Shown here: piece by piece, positions 11,801 through 24,559 of the stretch
Layout of the letters: every line of letters starts with the position of its first letter
Position numbering within the stretch: the first letter of the stretch is position 1
From: Zygaena filipendulae
Taxonomy: Eukaryota; Arthropoda; Insecta; Lepidoptera; Zygaenidae
Direction: 5' to 3'
Length of the DNA stretch: 64,000 nt
Assembly: GCA_907165275.2 (NCBI GenBank)
Contig: OU015664.1
Coordinates: forward strand, 11,742,001-11,806,000
The notes under the pieces: generated by a model
Seen by the model: only the letters and a program-made list of their open reading frames with translations
The model's database searches: none
What the model was told of the DNA's origin: nothing
Position numbers and translations under genes: made by a program

Positions 11801-12030
11801 TGACGTCAATATTCATTATAAGCGCCATACAAACTGCACCGAATTGTGACGTCACGCGAAATTTCAACTCAATGTATCTCTGTTATTTTTTGAGTACGTA
11901 AAAAAAGAAAAAATACGTGTCCAATATTTTTTACTAATCTACACGACGGACTAAAAAAAAATATTTTGTCAAGTAGCCAATTGCAATTTTTCTATTTATG
12001 TATTGTATTGCAAGCATATTTATAGTTAAG
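8824..12030. other. mostly gene-free stretch with a CpG-rich zone
   Basis: A CpG-rich zone at about 9120-9840 includes a good splice donor on the minus strand at 9221/9220 (ATACA, GTAAGTACT) and could be a promoter or first-exon region of the gene suggested at 7269. A decayed Helitron-like piece on the minus strand lies at about 10465-10610. A CT-rich tract lies at 11395-11590. Otherwise I see only AT-rich sequence and no RNA gene. Confidence 0.4.
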
Positions 12031-12183
12031 CTAGCTTTTCCCCGTAGTTCCTTCTATGTATCTCTGATCACTTAGGTATATGCAAAATTTCATGATCATC
12101 GCTCGAGTAGGTAGGTATAGTATAGTAAAGCGTGGAAGCGTAACAAACAAACAAACTCACATTCGCATTTATAATATTAAGCA
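12031..12183 (-). mobile_element. Helitron-like short element
   Basis: CTAGCTTTTCCCCG at the plus-strand left edge and AAGCGTAACAAACAAACAAAC ... CGCATTTATAATATTA at the right edge are the reversed 3' and 5' ends of the family. The hairpin is mostly lost. A degenerate forward-oriented piece follows at about 12184-12310, and another CTAGCTGTGCCC scrap lies at 12678. Confidence 0.5.
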
Positions 12184-12745
12184 TTCTGTTTGTAATCTCT
12201 GGAACTACTGAACTGATTCTAAAAATTGTTTCACAGATAGAAAGCAAAATTATCCCTTTTTAGAGTTTCCGGGGAGTCCTAAAATTCACGCGGATGAAAT
12301 CGATAGCACCTAGTAAGTGCAACAAATATAATATCACAGCTGTCCTCTACCTCCTTGCTTCACCTGAATCGTTTTTAGAGGTCCAATGCAGAGTTAGTCG
12401 GAGAGGGGGTGCCCAACTGCGAGTATTCGAAAGTATCAAGTATCATATCATCAGTATATATCAAAGTATGATATCATCAAAGGTAAAATATAAAGTTAAT
12501 TTTTACAAAACTTCTTTTTCCATGGAGGGTAAAAAATTGTTACGTTATGTTACACTTACTTTTAGTAGAGACAAAGTTTTTCATAAGATTATTTTTAGTG
12601 CCATAATTATCTTGATACATCCATAAATAAATGAAACTGACAGATAAACCAAATAAAGAACTGTATACCCGCATTACTAGCTGTGCCCACAGTTTCAAAC
12701 AACAAGTACCTAAATGTGTGGACTTCAAAGTTACCTATTAGGTAA

Positions 12746-13430
12746 AATAACATTGTCGAGCAAAAGATACATTTCAGCTGCTATATACAATCTATCGGTT
12801 ATATTGCACCTTATGAATCTTGGCACAATATTTTCTTTGTATCAAATATTTTTGTCCTCAAACGCCCTAAGGCGGTGCCGTCGTCAAAATTTTATGCAAA
12901 ATACAGTTGCGTCGAGAGTTTGCCTCCGAATAGAACCTAAATGGACTTCATTAGGCGTAAAAATCGTCTCATCAGAGCGCCGCCGCCGCCGCCGCGCCGC
13001 CACGGCTCCTCCGCGCGCGAATTATGCAATTTCATTTCAATTTACGGTTGCAAAGGCTCCTCGCGGGCCGGGGGGCCGTGGGGGCCCGGGGGGGTCGCGG
13101 GGAGAACACACCTATTAACTGCACACACGACTCAACCGCACACTTTTTTCGCCACCCTCATGGAGCGAGCGCACGCAACACTCGACCGTAACACCCGCGG
13201 TTAGAACACAAATATCGCGGTGGCGCCGCTGATTAAATTATTTCACCATTATTTGATTCGCCACCTCTTTCAAGATGGCGGCAAAAAAAACCCGCTCGAG
13301 TGCACGCCGGAGGCCAGGGTTGCACCGAGCAATTAATTCGTTGGTTTAACGAAGTCAGTATTTGTCGGTGAGTCGTAAGACGTACGAATCGAACGGTCGA
13401 GTGTTGGAAGCTTTTTGTGGATTTATACTT
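12746..13430. other. gene-free stretch with GC-rich block
   Basis: The interval includes a (CCG)n-like run at about 12978-13010 and a G-rich block at 13065-13110. Open frames across it are a product of the GC bias; none has splice sites or a recognisable motif. Confidence 0.35.
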
Positions 13431-13431
13431 A

Positions 13432-13584
13432 CGGCCGCTCTCAGAGTCGTATTAAGGATTACTTAATTTTAAGTTAAGATTTTTAAAACAAAATTGCCGC
13501 ACTAATTTTAATTGGTATTTGACTAATTATGTTAATCTTTACTTAAAATTAAGTAATTATTAAAACGACTCTGAGTGCGGCTGT
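13432..13584. mobile_element. MITE of the ACTCAGAGTCG family
   Basis: CGGCCGCTCTCAGAGTCG at the left and CGACTCTGAGTGCGGCTG at the right are inverted, and the inner sequence (TTACTTAATTTTAAGT ... ACTTAAAATTAAGTAA) is also palindromic, so the whole element can fold into one long hairpin. Related copies lie at 55584, 57563 and 58558. Confidence 0.75.
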
Positions 13585-14042
13585 TAGTCTGTACGTAATT
13601 TTCACTCACGTGTAGTGTACACGGCAAATGCAAAGTAAGCTTTTGGTTTATTTACACTGTCTACGAGTGATTCTCTCACGTGTTCATTCAAGACGGTGGT
13701 AAGTGAAACTTGTTACCAAAATTAAGCAAACTGTACCTTCCTAACAGATTCAACATATCTACTACCGGAGCCCGGAGCCCGCGGAGGGGTAGGCTGAGAT
13801 TTGTCACGATACTTAAATACGTCTTGCCTTTGTACAAATTCACAAGTCTTCGCCATCATGCCCGTCGGCTTCCATAATGCTCTTAGAAAGCCTGCCTTTC
13901 TATCATTAGGTAAATATCAATTACCTATTATTGTATTTACAAAGTAAAGTAAAGTGTTATTGTAATAAGTTGTTCACGGTATGAAGACAATGTTTTAATA
14001 GAGACAACTATTCAAGTAAATGATTTAACTATTTTTAGGTAA

Positions 14043-14235
14043 CTAGCTATCCCCGTGGTTTCACCCGCGGTAACTTCGGAGTTCCCCGGGAATTTCAGGA
14101 TAAAAAATGGATATAAACCTTCCTCATGAATCACTATCTATTGGTAAAAGCCGCATGAAAATCCGTTCGGTAGTTTTTGAGTTTATCGCGAACAGACAGC
14201 GGAAGCGACTTCATGTTAGACCTCCTATTTAAAGA
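14043..14235 (-). mobile_element. Helitron-like short element
   Basis: CTAGCTATCCCCGTGGTTTCACCCGCGG at the left edge has the CTAG end and an imperfect hairpin. The CGGAGTTCC block and AAATCCGTTCGGTAGTTTTTGA follow. Confidence 0.55.
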
Positions 14236-17005
14236 TAAAAATGTAGGTACACCATTAATTGATTTACTTAAACACGTGTAAGTACGTTGGTAACTATAAT
14301 ATTATACTTTTAATAAGATTTTCCATTTATTTAACAGATTTAATGAAAGAAAAAACTGAGTGCTGGCATGCCGCAAGATAAACCTAAATCAATAATATTA
14401 AAAAGAAAAGCGATAGGTACCTATCTCATTAAAATATGCAAGTGCAAACGTGCTTTTTTTTGTTGTAAATCGCGTCGGATAGATATTCAGTGAATGAATT
14501 GAAGAAAAAAGCAACTTTTTTTTTGTTCAGAAACCTAACTCAAATTCTGTGTTGCGTATATCTCAAATTCAGCGACAATGTGTTTTGTATTTATGATATT
14601 ATAAAGTGCACAGAACACAGGAAGAGGTCCGAAATGGTGACATAACTGGACTCTGTAACTTTCCAGTTTCTGCTTGCTTAGTGGGACGATGAAGCGACCC
14701 GCGCCATGCTACTCCTTTATTGGACCAAAAATTACACCCTACTAAGCTTAAAAGCTAAAATCAAGGACATAACGCTACTGTCTACTTTATCCGAGACATA
14801 ATTGAGTCGAGGGTAAAATGGATCGGGAAAATGGATATGAACGGGATCATAGAGTTATTAGGCATATAGAACCAATCAATTCCATTATCACATCATATTT
14901 TCTAGTGTGGTGGAGACAGCTTATTAAGTTTTTCGGCGTGAACGTTACTTCGCATCGTAGGCGTTCCACACGTACCTACATCGACCGCTTTTGTGTTCAG
15001 TGTTTCTTAATTTTCTTTACCTAGTAGATACTAATATTGAAACTGTGAAAAGTTTGGCTGTCTTTCATGTCGCTGCTGAGCAATGTATAACTAATTTTAC
15101 CCTGGTAGCTGCTAAATTCCCGAAGGAATATCTAACGAAATTCTTGCGGGGGCATCCTCGCTATTTCAGCACTTTGTTTTTCTCATTGTCTTGTGCCGCA
15201 GGAGTTTTGTACATACCTAACGGCGGCGATAGAAAATGCGTTGTGACCGCAACCCGCAAATTTGAATTTGATCTGCCATTCAGCTCTATTGCCTTCGATC
15301 AGGTGATCTGTACCTACTCAACCTAGTAGTACCTAGTTGTATGAAGTCTGGTGTGTTCACTTTAAATTTTACCTAACATAATATTATAGCATGTCTCTCG
15401 CAAACAAAACCATCGAGCGTTTTTAAACTGACAGTTAACGATAGATACTTTTTACCTGACTGACTGCGCTAGTTGTAGGCAACAAATTTTAAAAATTGTG
15501 ACATAAGTATATCTACTACATTACCACCGTTCCCCTGTCCTTAGGCTCGTTACAATTATATTATCTTGCCATCAGTCATCAACACCGGCGTCATAATAAA
15601 CTTTCAGGCGTAACGTAATACGTATTAGCGTTCGATAAACATATCAAAACATTCGGTTAAATCCCACAGCGAGTCGCTAAAAGCGCCATTGTTCCGCTGA
15701 AAGGGGAAGTCGGGCGCTGACAGCGATTGAAGTCATTCGAAGCTGTTCAAAGATAGCTGCGTAATGGATCCCGAAGACGTGGCTGGGCGCGGGCCGAGGC
15801 CGGGGCCGGGGCCGGGGCCGGGGGCGGCGCGACTGTTTGGACAGCGACACAATGCGCCGGATGCGGCCGCGAACCGGCCCATTATGAGCCGCGATAAAGG
15901 AGCTCCAAAGCTTTGAGGTGCCTCCGCGGGCTTCTAATGACGTAAATCGAGCTCTGACACTCTTTTGTTTTGTTTCCGATAACCGCCGGTGACACCCCCC
16001 CCCCGCTCCTACCCCTACCCCCGCCCCCGCCCCGCGCGCCCCGCACCCGCCGCCTTATTGGGTTACCGTCTTTAATCATTGACGAGTCGACGAGTGTCGC
16101 GTAACGACCTCGCCTCCCAGTCAATGGTGAGGAAACTGAGTTCCGATTGTGTAATCAATACGCTCCTTTGATTTGGCAAAATGTAAAAATGAGTAATTGA
16201 ATCCATTGCGAAACGCTTCGTTTGCGAACTTTGTCCTCGTAATTCCCAAATTTTGTTTTTGGATGATTAAACGCTTTTCTTGTTATTCTTGGGCTGTAAG
16301 CTTGCCGGCGACTCTGCTCGGATAAGAGACGGGTTACCTTGGCGGGGCGCGCCTAAAGTAACAATAAAAGTCCCTAACATTATTATTACTCTCCGAAACT
16401 CCGAAACTGGGTACGGTGCGTCCCGGGTGACCGGGGCGTTGGGGCCCGCGATTCGGTCCGTATAACCAAGATTGGTTGGTAGGGCCCTGGCTTGGAGGTG
16501 GGTTATTCTCCGAAACTGTTACCATATAGGTAGTTTTATAGGTTCTTAAAAGGATCAAAAGACTTAGGTATCGGCTGAACCAGGGTTAATAGAGTCCTAC
16601 TAGCATTATCAGAAATAGCCAAAACCCATACCTACATTAAGCTACAATAGAATATTTTCATCACAAAGGTTTAAGTAAATGTTTACCATGATGTGGGGAT
16701 CGGACCCGCGACGCCTGGCCGCTGGCGTGGTGGTCAGACTCGCTATAACTACTAGACATTATAAGTACCTAAGTAGGTAGATGGCAGATAGCTTTACCAT
16801 AATACAGCAGCGTTTCTTACTATAGAAGAAAACGTTCACAGGAGACTAATTCTGTTAGAGATTTTGAAAAATTTCAATTCCCAAAAAAATAAAGAAAACC
16901 ATACCTACAAGAGATAAAAGAGATGTTAGAAATCGCAAACAGGAAAAAGGAAAAGGTGCCTGGATACAATAAAGAAAGATACCTATAATTACTCTCTAAA
17001 CTACT
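14236..17005. other. gene-free stretch with GGGGCC repeat and GC-rich blocks
   Basis: At about 15790-15825 the sequence is a short GGGGCC-type hexamer run inside a GC-rich island; another C-rich block (CCCCCGCCCC type) lies at 15995-16050. At about 16690-16745 the minus strand has a tRNA-promoter-like B box (GGTCCGATCC), suggesting a decayed SINE. ATGCCCGTCGGCTTCC at 13858, just upstream, could be a start but has no supporting gene. No CDS is called. Confidence 0.35.
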
Positions 17006-17290
17006 CATTTATTTATTTTTTTTTATTTATTTATTTAGAACACAAAACAGATTACAGTCTTAACGATCATAAAACAGAAGTGTTAATAAAACAGAAGTCC
17101 GACTACAATCTTATTACTTGTGTCCCTAGCATGCTTAAAATTAAAACCGCTAATTAAAACATGTAAATTAATTATAAACAGGTAGGTATAAATTTAAGAA
17201 AAAGTAAATAACTAAGAATAGTGACATTGCTGCTTTAGATATAAACATAGTAATTATTTATTATAGTAAAGTTCAGCTGTTAAAAGACTG
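17005..17290 (-). mobile_element. probable LINE 3' end
   Basis: Read on the minus strand, noncoding sequence runs into an (AAAT)n tail at 17005-17037. This tail style is common at LINE 3' ends. No coding part of the element is preserved, so the assignment is weak. Confidence 0.35.
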
Positions 17291-17602
17291 AATTGGCCGG
17301 AAGACATCCAAGATCAGCCGTCTAAAAGTATTTAAACGTGAATCAAAATTAAATAAGGTTTGAGCACTAGGAACTTCATAAAAAGCTACAAAATTATTTA
17401 ATAGCTTTCTTTGATTAATGAGTCAAACTATAACTTGTATTGGTTGTTATCTGATAAAGTTTAAAAATAAAAAACAAAACACGATGGTTAAAACTAAACA
17501 TACATGGCATATTTGGGTATTTCTGGTAATATTTCTACTAGGAGCCAATAGTCTTTCGAGCCTTGTAAGAAACAGTGTCAAAACCCAATAATCTATGTGT
17601 AA

Positions 17603-17663
17603 ATGGTATTTTCACTGGCAAGAAAATGAGCAATTATCATTTTCTTGCCAGTGAAAATACCAT
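17603..17663. repeat. perfect hairpin, 27-base arms and 7-base loop
   Basis: The arm 17603-17629 starts ATGGTATTTTCACTGG and is exactly complementary to 17637-17663. The loop is GCAATTA. There are no mismatches. Perfect arms suggest a very recent inverted duplication or replication template switch; a conserved microRNA precursor would normally contain bulges. Confidence 0.85.
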
Positions 17664-17903
17664 ACCAATACATATATCTCCAAAGGTTAGGGTGCAACTT
17701 CTAAGTTCGTTATTTAATTATTCGTTATCGCGTTTAATTATTCGTAATACTCACCTTTCTGCCTCAGCTCAACCTTTTTAAAAAAAGAAATTATCTCAGT
17801 CTGTCAATTTGTGTGTCAGTCGTATATTTCACAAGAAACTGGTGCTCGTAGTTGGGCCGGATTTCTACAGTACCTATTGTTACAGATTAGGTACATTATT
17901 ATT

Positions 17904-18030
17904 TCTATACTAATACTATAAAGAGGAAAGATTTGATTTTTTGTTTGTTTTGTTACGATTTAACTCAAAAACTACTGGACCAATTTCAACTCTGAAATTT
18001 CCGCGGGTGGTTTCACCCGAGCACAGCTAA
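17904..18030 (+). mobile_element. Helitron-like short element
   Basis: It starts TCTATACTAATACTATAAAGAGG and ends GAGCACAGCTAA (a CTRR terminus) after a weak CGCGGGTGG...CACCCGAG hairpin. The orientation is forward. Confidence 0.6.
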
Positions 18031-18215
18031 TTATAGATAATATCATATTCCGAATCGTATTGCAATTTGTTTGTTGTAATATTTTATTGACCCCACCTAA
18101 GACAATTAATTATTTGAAAATAAATTGTTTAAATCTCTACCTACTTACTTATTTTTTGGTCAAGTCTCGGTCAAGTGTTTCCACTTGACGTTTTTCATTA
18201 GGTACAATTATTATC

Positions 18216-18440
18216 AAATAGAATAGAATAGAATAGAATAGAATAGAAAAAAGTTTATTTGATACCATAAAGATAAAATAAGTACAATCGTGAGACTTAA
18301 ACTAGAATAGTTGGTACCAAAATGGCTACCACTCAGCATTATGCCGTGGCACTAAGTTCCACGACGCTGATTTTCAGTGGCGACCGTAGAAGGGAGATGG
18401 CTTCACACTACAAATAAGACCGTCCACAATCTACATTTCT
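18216..18440 (-). mobile_element. probable LINE 3' UTR with pentamer tail
   Basis: On the minus strand, noncoding sequence ends in AATAAACTTTTTTCTATTC followed by (TATTC)n, a microsatellite-like tail at about 18216-18246. This is the usual 3' signature of a CR1-type LINE. No ORF remains. Confidence 0.4.
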
Positions 18441-19327
18441 TAAGATAATTTAAGTGGAGATAATTTAAAAAGTAAAAATAGAGTAAGTATATAATATTAT
18501 TATTTAAACTTTTTAATAAAGTTACCTATTGACAATCTCTTTAGTGAATGGGCAAGTTGACACTCCCCCACTCTAAGCTTTAGTGCGCTTTATTTCGGTA
18601 TATTTTCATTAATTTGAAGAAGCAAAAATACGTGTCTATTGTTTTTTAACTGACTTTCTAATTGAAACCGACTTCCAAAAACACTAAACTAAAAAGCTAA
18701 AAATAACACCACTGATCGATTTGAAGTCGGTGACAAGCCAAATAGGGAGTGGGTAGGTACCTACTTACATTGTCTACGTCCACTCCCGCCACGAGCTCGT
18801 CGTGAGCAGAATAACCTAAGTTGGCACACACAAGCGGGCTTGGCACCGAATTCAAACCGATCAGTGGTAGGTAAACCTATAATAATATTAGGAGTAGATA
18901 TTTTTGTGTTTTGTATTAAATTGGTATTTTATTTTGTTATTTTTAACTTTATAGTATAAGTAGTGCATTTTTGTGTTCTTTGGAAGTCGGATTTAATTAT
19001 TTTGTTAAATTTTTCCCTCGGTAGACTAAATTCACCTGGAGTAAATCGCCTGGGTGCATTAAGTGCTACGCACGGTAGACTTTGTGCACCTGGGTGAACT
19101 AAGCACAGATTTTATCTGATGGACTAATTAGAATTTTGATTTTCAAAAGTCGTTTATTTTGACATAAAATGTAAATGTAGTTTTTTAAAAGAGAATAAAA
19201 TATTTTTAGGTAGGGTCTACGTATCTAGGATCCACTAACACATGAATGAAAATGTTTATAACGTTTTGTAAAGATGAGCAGTTGAAATTAGTTAGGTAGG
19301 TATAGGTAGGCAGGTAAGTAATCCTAA

Positions 19328-19526
19328 TCCTTACTAATATTATAAATGCGTAAGTGAGTTGGTTTGTTTGTTGTTACGCTTTCACGGCTTAACGGCTCAA
19401 CCGATAATCATGAAACTTTGCATGCACGTTATCAGGGGTACAGAGAAGGATATAGGGTACTTTTTATCCCAGAATTACCGCGGGAACTCCGAAATTACCG
19501 TGGGCGAAACCGTGGGGAACAGCTAG
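19328..19526 (+). mobile_element. Helitron-like short element, near full length
   Basis: It starts TCCTTACTAATATTATAAATGCG and includes GTTACGCTTTCACGGC, CAGGGGTACAGAGAAGG and TTTTTATCCCAGAATT. It ends ACCGTGGGCGAAACCGTGG, then GGAACAG, then CTAG before a T. The TC start, terminal hairpin, short spacer and CTRR end are Helitron hallmarks. A reversed piece of the same family follows at about 19640-19770. Confidence 0.7.
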
Positions 19527-20807
19527 TAACTTCAATAAATTACAAACCGACCAAGTAAGTCCTAATAGGTAACATTAATTTAGATATACATAGGTATTAT
19601 ATTATCTGTGATATAGGTAAGCATAAAAATAGTTAACCTTTGTCATTCTCTGTAGGTAGGTACTCCTGACAACTCGAAATTTCATGATGAACGGTACAGC
19701 CGTCAAAGCGTGAAAGCGTAACAAATAAACAAACAAACTCACTTTCGCAATTTTATAATATTACTAAAGATTTATATCTTTTATTATCTGTTCATATCAC
19801 GGATTGACAAAAAACCTACATAATATACTAACTATAACTAACAACAAACTATTTTTTTAATACAGTTGCTCAAAAAGTGGCATATTGCAGGGACGTATAG
19901 CGTTCGGGAAGTGGGCTATTACATACTCGTGCTTTTTCTTTACCTTTTCCGAACTCGTGCGTTCTCTTTCCCAACTGTCAAAAATGGCGAAACGACTTTG
20001 ATACACTTTTTGTATTGCGCAACGTAGGTTTCGTATTACTAATACGACTAGCGCCATCTCTTGATCACAGTTGGAACTTAGTTGAGTTTGTGTTTTTATT
20101 ATTTTACTAAAGAAGGATGGCCAGATCGGACTCGATACGAAACAATGGTGTCCATAAATGATATATATATGAAAAAAATCCTTATTTTTTAAGATTTTAA
20201 AAACACAAAAATATCTCTATAAGTAGCCACAAAAAAAAGATATTAATTTATTTTTGTTTTTGTAACTTCTACGACATCATGTATGTGGTTTCAGAACGCA
20301 CCTATTGACGATTCATTTCGCGTATGACATGACTTAGTATTCAAAGACTATAATTATTCACGTTTTTCTTAATAGTTTTACTAGATAATTATGTAGGCAT
20401 CAAATCAACAACTGTGTGTGCGTTCTTGTCATAAAAAATAATTATTTAGGTTCATAGTAAGTATAAGCATTTTGTTCAATTGCGTACATCGGAACGTCAT
20501 TTGTCTTTGACAAGTTACTAAATCTGTGGTCATCAATTCCAATTTGTTGTTTTTAATGGCTCCACCGTTTTGACGATGATTCTGCCAATGTCACAGTTTG
20601 AAAAGTCACGGCATAGAATTGATTTGATTATCCGGTACCTACCGTTTTGTATGCGATATGTCGATGTATTTTTTTTTTGTCCTGCACGTGAAATTCTGCA
20701 ATGAGCATATAACAACACAGCGAGTAAGCTATTAGGCGGTTAGTAGGCTACAACATTTATAGAGAAGTACTTGAATAAAATAAAGATAAAAATACTTATA
20801 TAGGGAT

Positions 20808-23800
20808 CTAAAGTGTTAATTTGTTAGTCGACAGAAATTTAACTAAGGGAATGATGGAAGAGGAGAACACCTGAGTAAGAAGAAAGTTTATATTGATTGG
20901 ACGGGGGAAGTCAGGCGGAAGGAGATCATGTAAGGCGACAGACAATTTAGGACAGCTGAAAAATATGTGTTCTAAAGTGCCTTCGTCTAGCCCACATTCG
21001 CACCGAGAGTGATCCCGGATTCTCAATTTGGCCAGGAAAACAGGGGAGCACACGTGTCCCAGGCGGAGACGAATAATAGTGAAGTGACACTTTTGGGGAA
21101 GCTGCGATGTTTAAAGAACCATGGTTTAGATGGGATAGTTGGTTGGATTTCCCCAAAATGTTTTCCTTTAATACGTCTGGATTTTTGCCATGATTCATTC
21201 CACGTACTTTCCAAATCTGGTTGGGCTAAAGAGCGTAGATCACGGGCAACACACTTGTCCCACGAATTAGAACCAGACCTTGCAGCTTCTTTTGCGCACA
21301 TATCAACTTTCTCATTCCCTTTGATACCACAGTGCCCAGGGATCCATGCTAAGACAACCTCAATTCCCGCCTTATGGCAGCTGTGAAGAGTTTCTTTGAT
21401 TTTTAACGTTATGCAGAAATTGTCCCTTGAGTGGAATGGAAGTTTGACAATATCTTGGAGGCAGCTTAGAGAATCTGAGAAGATGATAGTTTTATCTAAG
21501 CGGTGGGATTCAGCATATTTTACGGCTTCCAAGATGGCTATGGCTTCGCCGGTGAAAACAGAATTTTGGGTGGGGCATTTAAAGTGTAAGATAATTTTGT
21601 ATTTAGGAATCCAAACAGCGGCGCCTAAACTTTCACCGCTGATTTTGGATGCATCCGTGAATATTTGTAGCCAGTTTGGCCAGTTCTTATCTACAATGCT
21701 ATTGAATAAATGATTAGCACCTGAGGCATTTTTGGGGATACCGAAATTGAGGATAACTTGGGGGGGAAAAATAAGTGAGTCGTAGTCAGTTTCAAACAGA
21801 GGGTTATTGTAGTGTTGCAGTATACGGGATGGAAGGTTGGAGACTTTTTTAAAACTCTTTACGAGAGGGGGGAGATCTTTGTGAGCCCAGTATCTAGAGG
21901 AAGTCGTTAAGTCGGATAAAGTTTGAAGTTTTGTAAGAAGTGGGTGGGACGCGTACTGAGATACGTTAAAGAAAAATCTATCTGCTAAAAACTGCCTTCG
22001 AAGGTTTAGAGGGGGTTCAAGGCACTCCACCTGGAGGGCGTTGATAGGGGAGGATTTCATAGCCCCGGTAATGATCCGTAAGCATTTTGACTGAATTTTG
22101 TCTAATTTTGTAAGGGCTATTTTGTTACAAGGTTCCAGTAAAAAACCCCCATAGTCGAAGTGGCTACGTATTATTGCATTGTATAGTAACTTTTGGTTGT
22201 AAGGGTGTGACCCCCAGCGAACACCAGAGACAGCTCGAATGACATTAATGTTGCGTTCAGCCTTGTTGCATATATAATTTAAGTGGTGAATTCCCGTCAT
22301 CTTGGAATCCAAAATGACCCCCAAGAACTTCACCTTATCCTCGATTATAATATTTTGGTCATTTACCGACAGGAGTATATCCGGGATGTGTCTTTTGCGT
22401 GAAAAAACAACCGCGCTACTTTTAGGAACAGAGAGAGAAAGTCCGTTTTCAGATAGCCAATCATTTAAGTAATAGAGCGCTGAATTAAGTCGATTAGCGC
22501 AGTCTTCAAACGAGTTGGAAGAGGAGTATAAAACAAGATCATCTGCATACTGAAGGATGTTGCAGAAGCAGTTGACCGAGGTATCCAAGTCTGCAGTATA
22601 TATACTATATAGCAAGGGGCTTAAGACCGATCCCTGAGGTAGTCCTTTCCAGATTTGTCGGGGGGGGAGCAGCTGACCTTGGATGCGGATAGTTATGGAT
22701 CGATCCATGTATAAACTGCAAATGATATTTGTTAGCCTCTCGGGGATACTTAGATAGCGCATCTTCTGCCTAAGTATTGGAAGCAGGACATTATCATAAG
22801 CGGATGTTATATCGAGGAAAACACCTATGAGGTGCTCTTCTCGAGAGAACGCAGTGCGAATGTCGGTAGTGAGTATACTAAGGCTATCCATTGTTCCGAT
22901 GCCTCTTCTAAATCCGAATTGGCTTCTAGGAAGAAGATTTTTGTTCTCCACTATCCATTCTAGTCGGTTTTTTACAAGATGTTCCAAGATCTTAGCCATC
23001 ACGGAGGACAGAGCAATGGGTCGGTAGGAGTTTGGATTATTCGGATCCTTTCCAGGCTTAATAATAGGGATGACGATTTGTTGTTTCCACGTTTGGGGAA
23101 CCAGGCCTGATAGAAAGATATTGTTTATAACTTGGAGAAAGAAAATTTTGCTTGATTTTGATAGTTTTATTATGAATGAATATGGAATACCGTCAATTCC
23201 CGGTGCCGAATCTTTGACGTGGTCCAGAGCGCAGATCAATTCTTCGTATGAGAAAGCATCATTCATCCTATCCTGTGAGAGAGAGGGTTGAGTATCGAGG
23301 GGAGGGAGGAGGTTCTTTTCAGGAACGAAGGGAGGAGCTAGTTTACTAACAAAGTTATGGAGCCAAGAGGAAGGGTCATTAGAGGGCGGGTTGTGGTTAT
23401 CCATGAGAGACCTACGAAAGGATTTAATTTTTTTCCACACTAAGGAAGTGTGTGCACGCGGGGACAGTGATTCACAAAAATTACGCCAGCCTTGAAACTT
23501 TTTTTTTGATAGCAGTCGCTTTGTGCGGGCAGAGGTTTGCTGGAAATTTAGGTAGTTCTCCATACTCAAAGTAGATGAAAACTGTTGCTCCGCTTGGTTC
23601 CGAAGTTTGACACTAGCTGTGCATTCGGAGTCCCACCATGGGGGCGATGAAATTTTACCACGGGCCGAGTTTTTACATGGAATCGATTCTTCTGCCGCTG
23701 ATAGTAACATGGTGGTGAACACACTGTAGAGGCCAATAAAATTTTCATTTGAAACTGGCGGAAGGGTTTTTATTTTATTGTCTACTGACTGAGAAAATTT

Positions 23801-24559
23801 TTCCCAGTCGGCCTGGGGAAGTCTGAATTTCAGGAGGGGAGACACGTCTGGAATTTGGGGAGGGGATCGAATGAGAGTAGTCAGTATTGGAAAGTGATCA
23901 CTACCATGGGAGTTTGATAGGACTCTCCAAGAAAGAGAGGATGTAAGGGAAGGGGAAGACAGGGTAAGGTCTGGAATGCTAATATTTTGGGAGGGAGAAG
24001 TTCTGCGGGTAGCTGATCCATCATTTAAAATGCAGACGTTATTACTGTCCAGAAGGTCTAGGAGGTGTGTAGAAACCGAGTCACAACAGTGGGAGCCCCA
24101 AAGAGTGTGCCTGCAGTTAAAATCACCTTGAATGATAAGGGGGGAGGGGAGTGAGAAGAGGAGGGAGCTAAGTTCAGAAAGTATGTTTTGATTGGGATGC
24201 GGGATATATATGGACACAAATGTTATATTGATTAATCTTATAGCCACTATGTGGAGGCCAGGGTTGTGGGATGGGATTGGAATTTGGGAATAGGTGAGGG
24301 TCTTATTCACGAGAATACAGCAGCCAGCCCATCCGTCATCCCTGTCATCTCGGAGGCATGAGTATCCCTGGATTCTGAAGCGAACCGAAGGTTTAAGCCA
24401 TGTCTCCGAAATTGAGACGACATATGGGTTGAATTTATTAATCAGGAAAATTAGTTCGGGTTTTTTTTGGCTAATGTTTCTGGCGTTCCACTGTAAAAAG
24501 TTAAGGAGAGGGGTGAAGGTAAGAGCTAAGGAGAGAAGTAATAAGTTGTTGTAGCATAT
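20808..24559 (-). CDS. LINE ORF2: endonuclease, reverse transcriptase, RNase H; one frameshift
   Basis: The enzyme nicks target DNA and copies the LINE RNA there. Read on the minus strand, the open frame begins after a TGA at 24562-24560 and soon gives FLQWNARNISQKKPEL, the usual first endonuclease block. GDFNCRHTLWGS and GSDHFPIL continue the APE-type domain. RT motifs include GIDGIPYS, SYRPIALSS, GLPQGSVLSPLLYSIY and the catalytic QYADDLVLY. RNase H follows with FTDAS, GEAIAILEA, FSDSLSC and GNEKVDMCAKE, keeping all four acidic residues. No in-frame ATG precedes the endonuclease block, and the frame overlaps the end of ORF1 by about 60 bases in the +1 frame. At about 21072 a one-base loss shifts the frame: the first frame stops at 21023, while the true C-terminus (CECGLDEGTLEHIFFSC, a CCHC motif) continues in another frame to 20808. 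Confidence 0.85.

Noticed and set aside
12714..13204. Overlapping GC-rich plus-strand frames
   Set aside because: They arise from CCG and G-rich simple sequence and carry no conserved motif.
13858..13911. Possible first exon starting ATGCCCGTCGGC and ending TTAG/GTAAAT
   Set aside because: The donor is acceptable but no downstream exon was found, and the reverse strand looks repeat-like.
14991..15326. 111-codon plus-strand frame
   Set aside because: No recognisable domain, no splice support, and an unremarkable composition; random opening is plausible.
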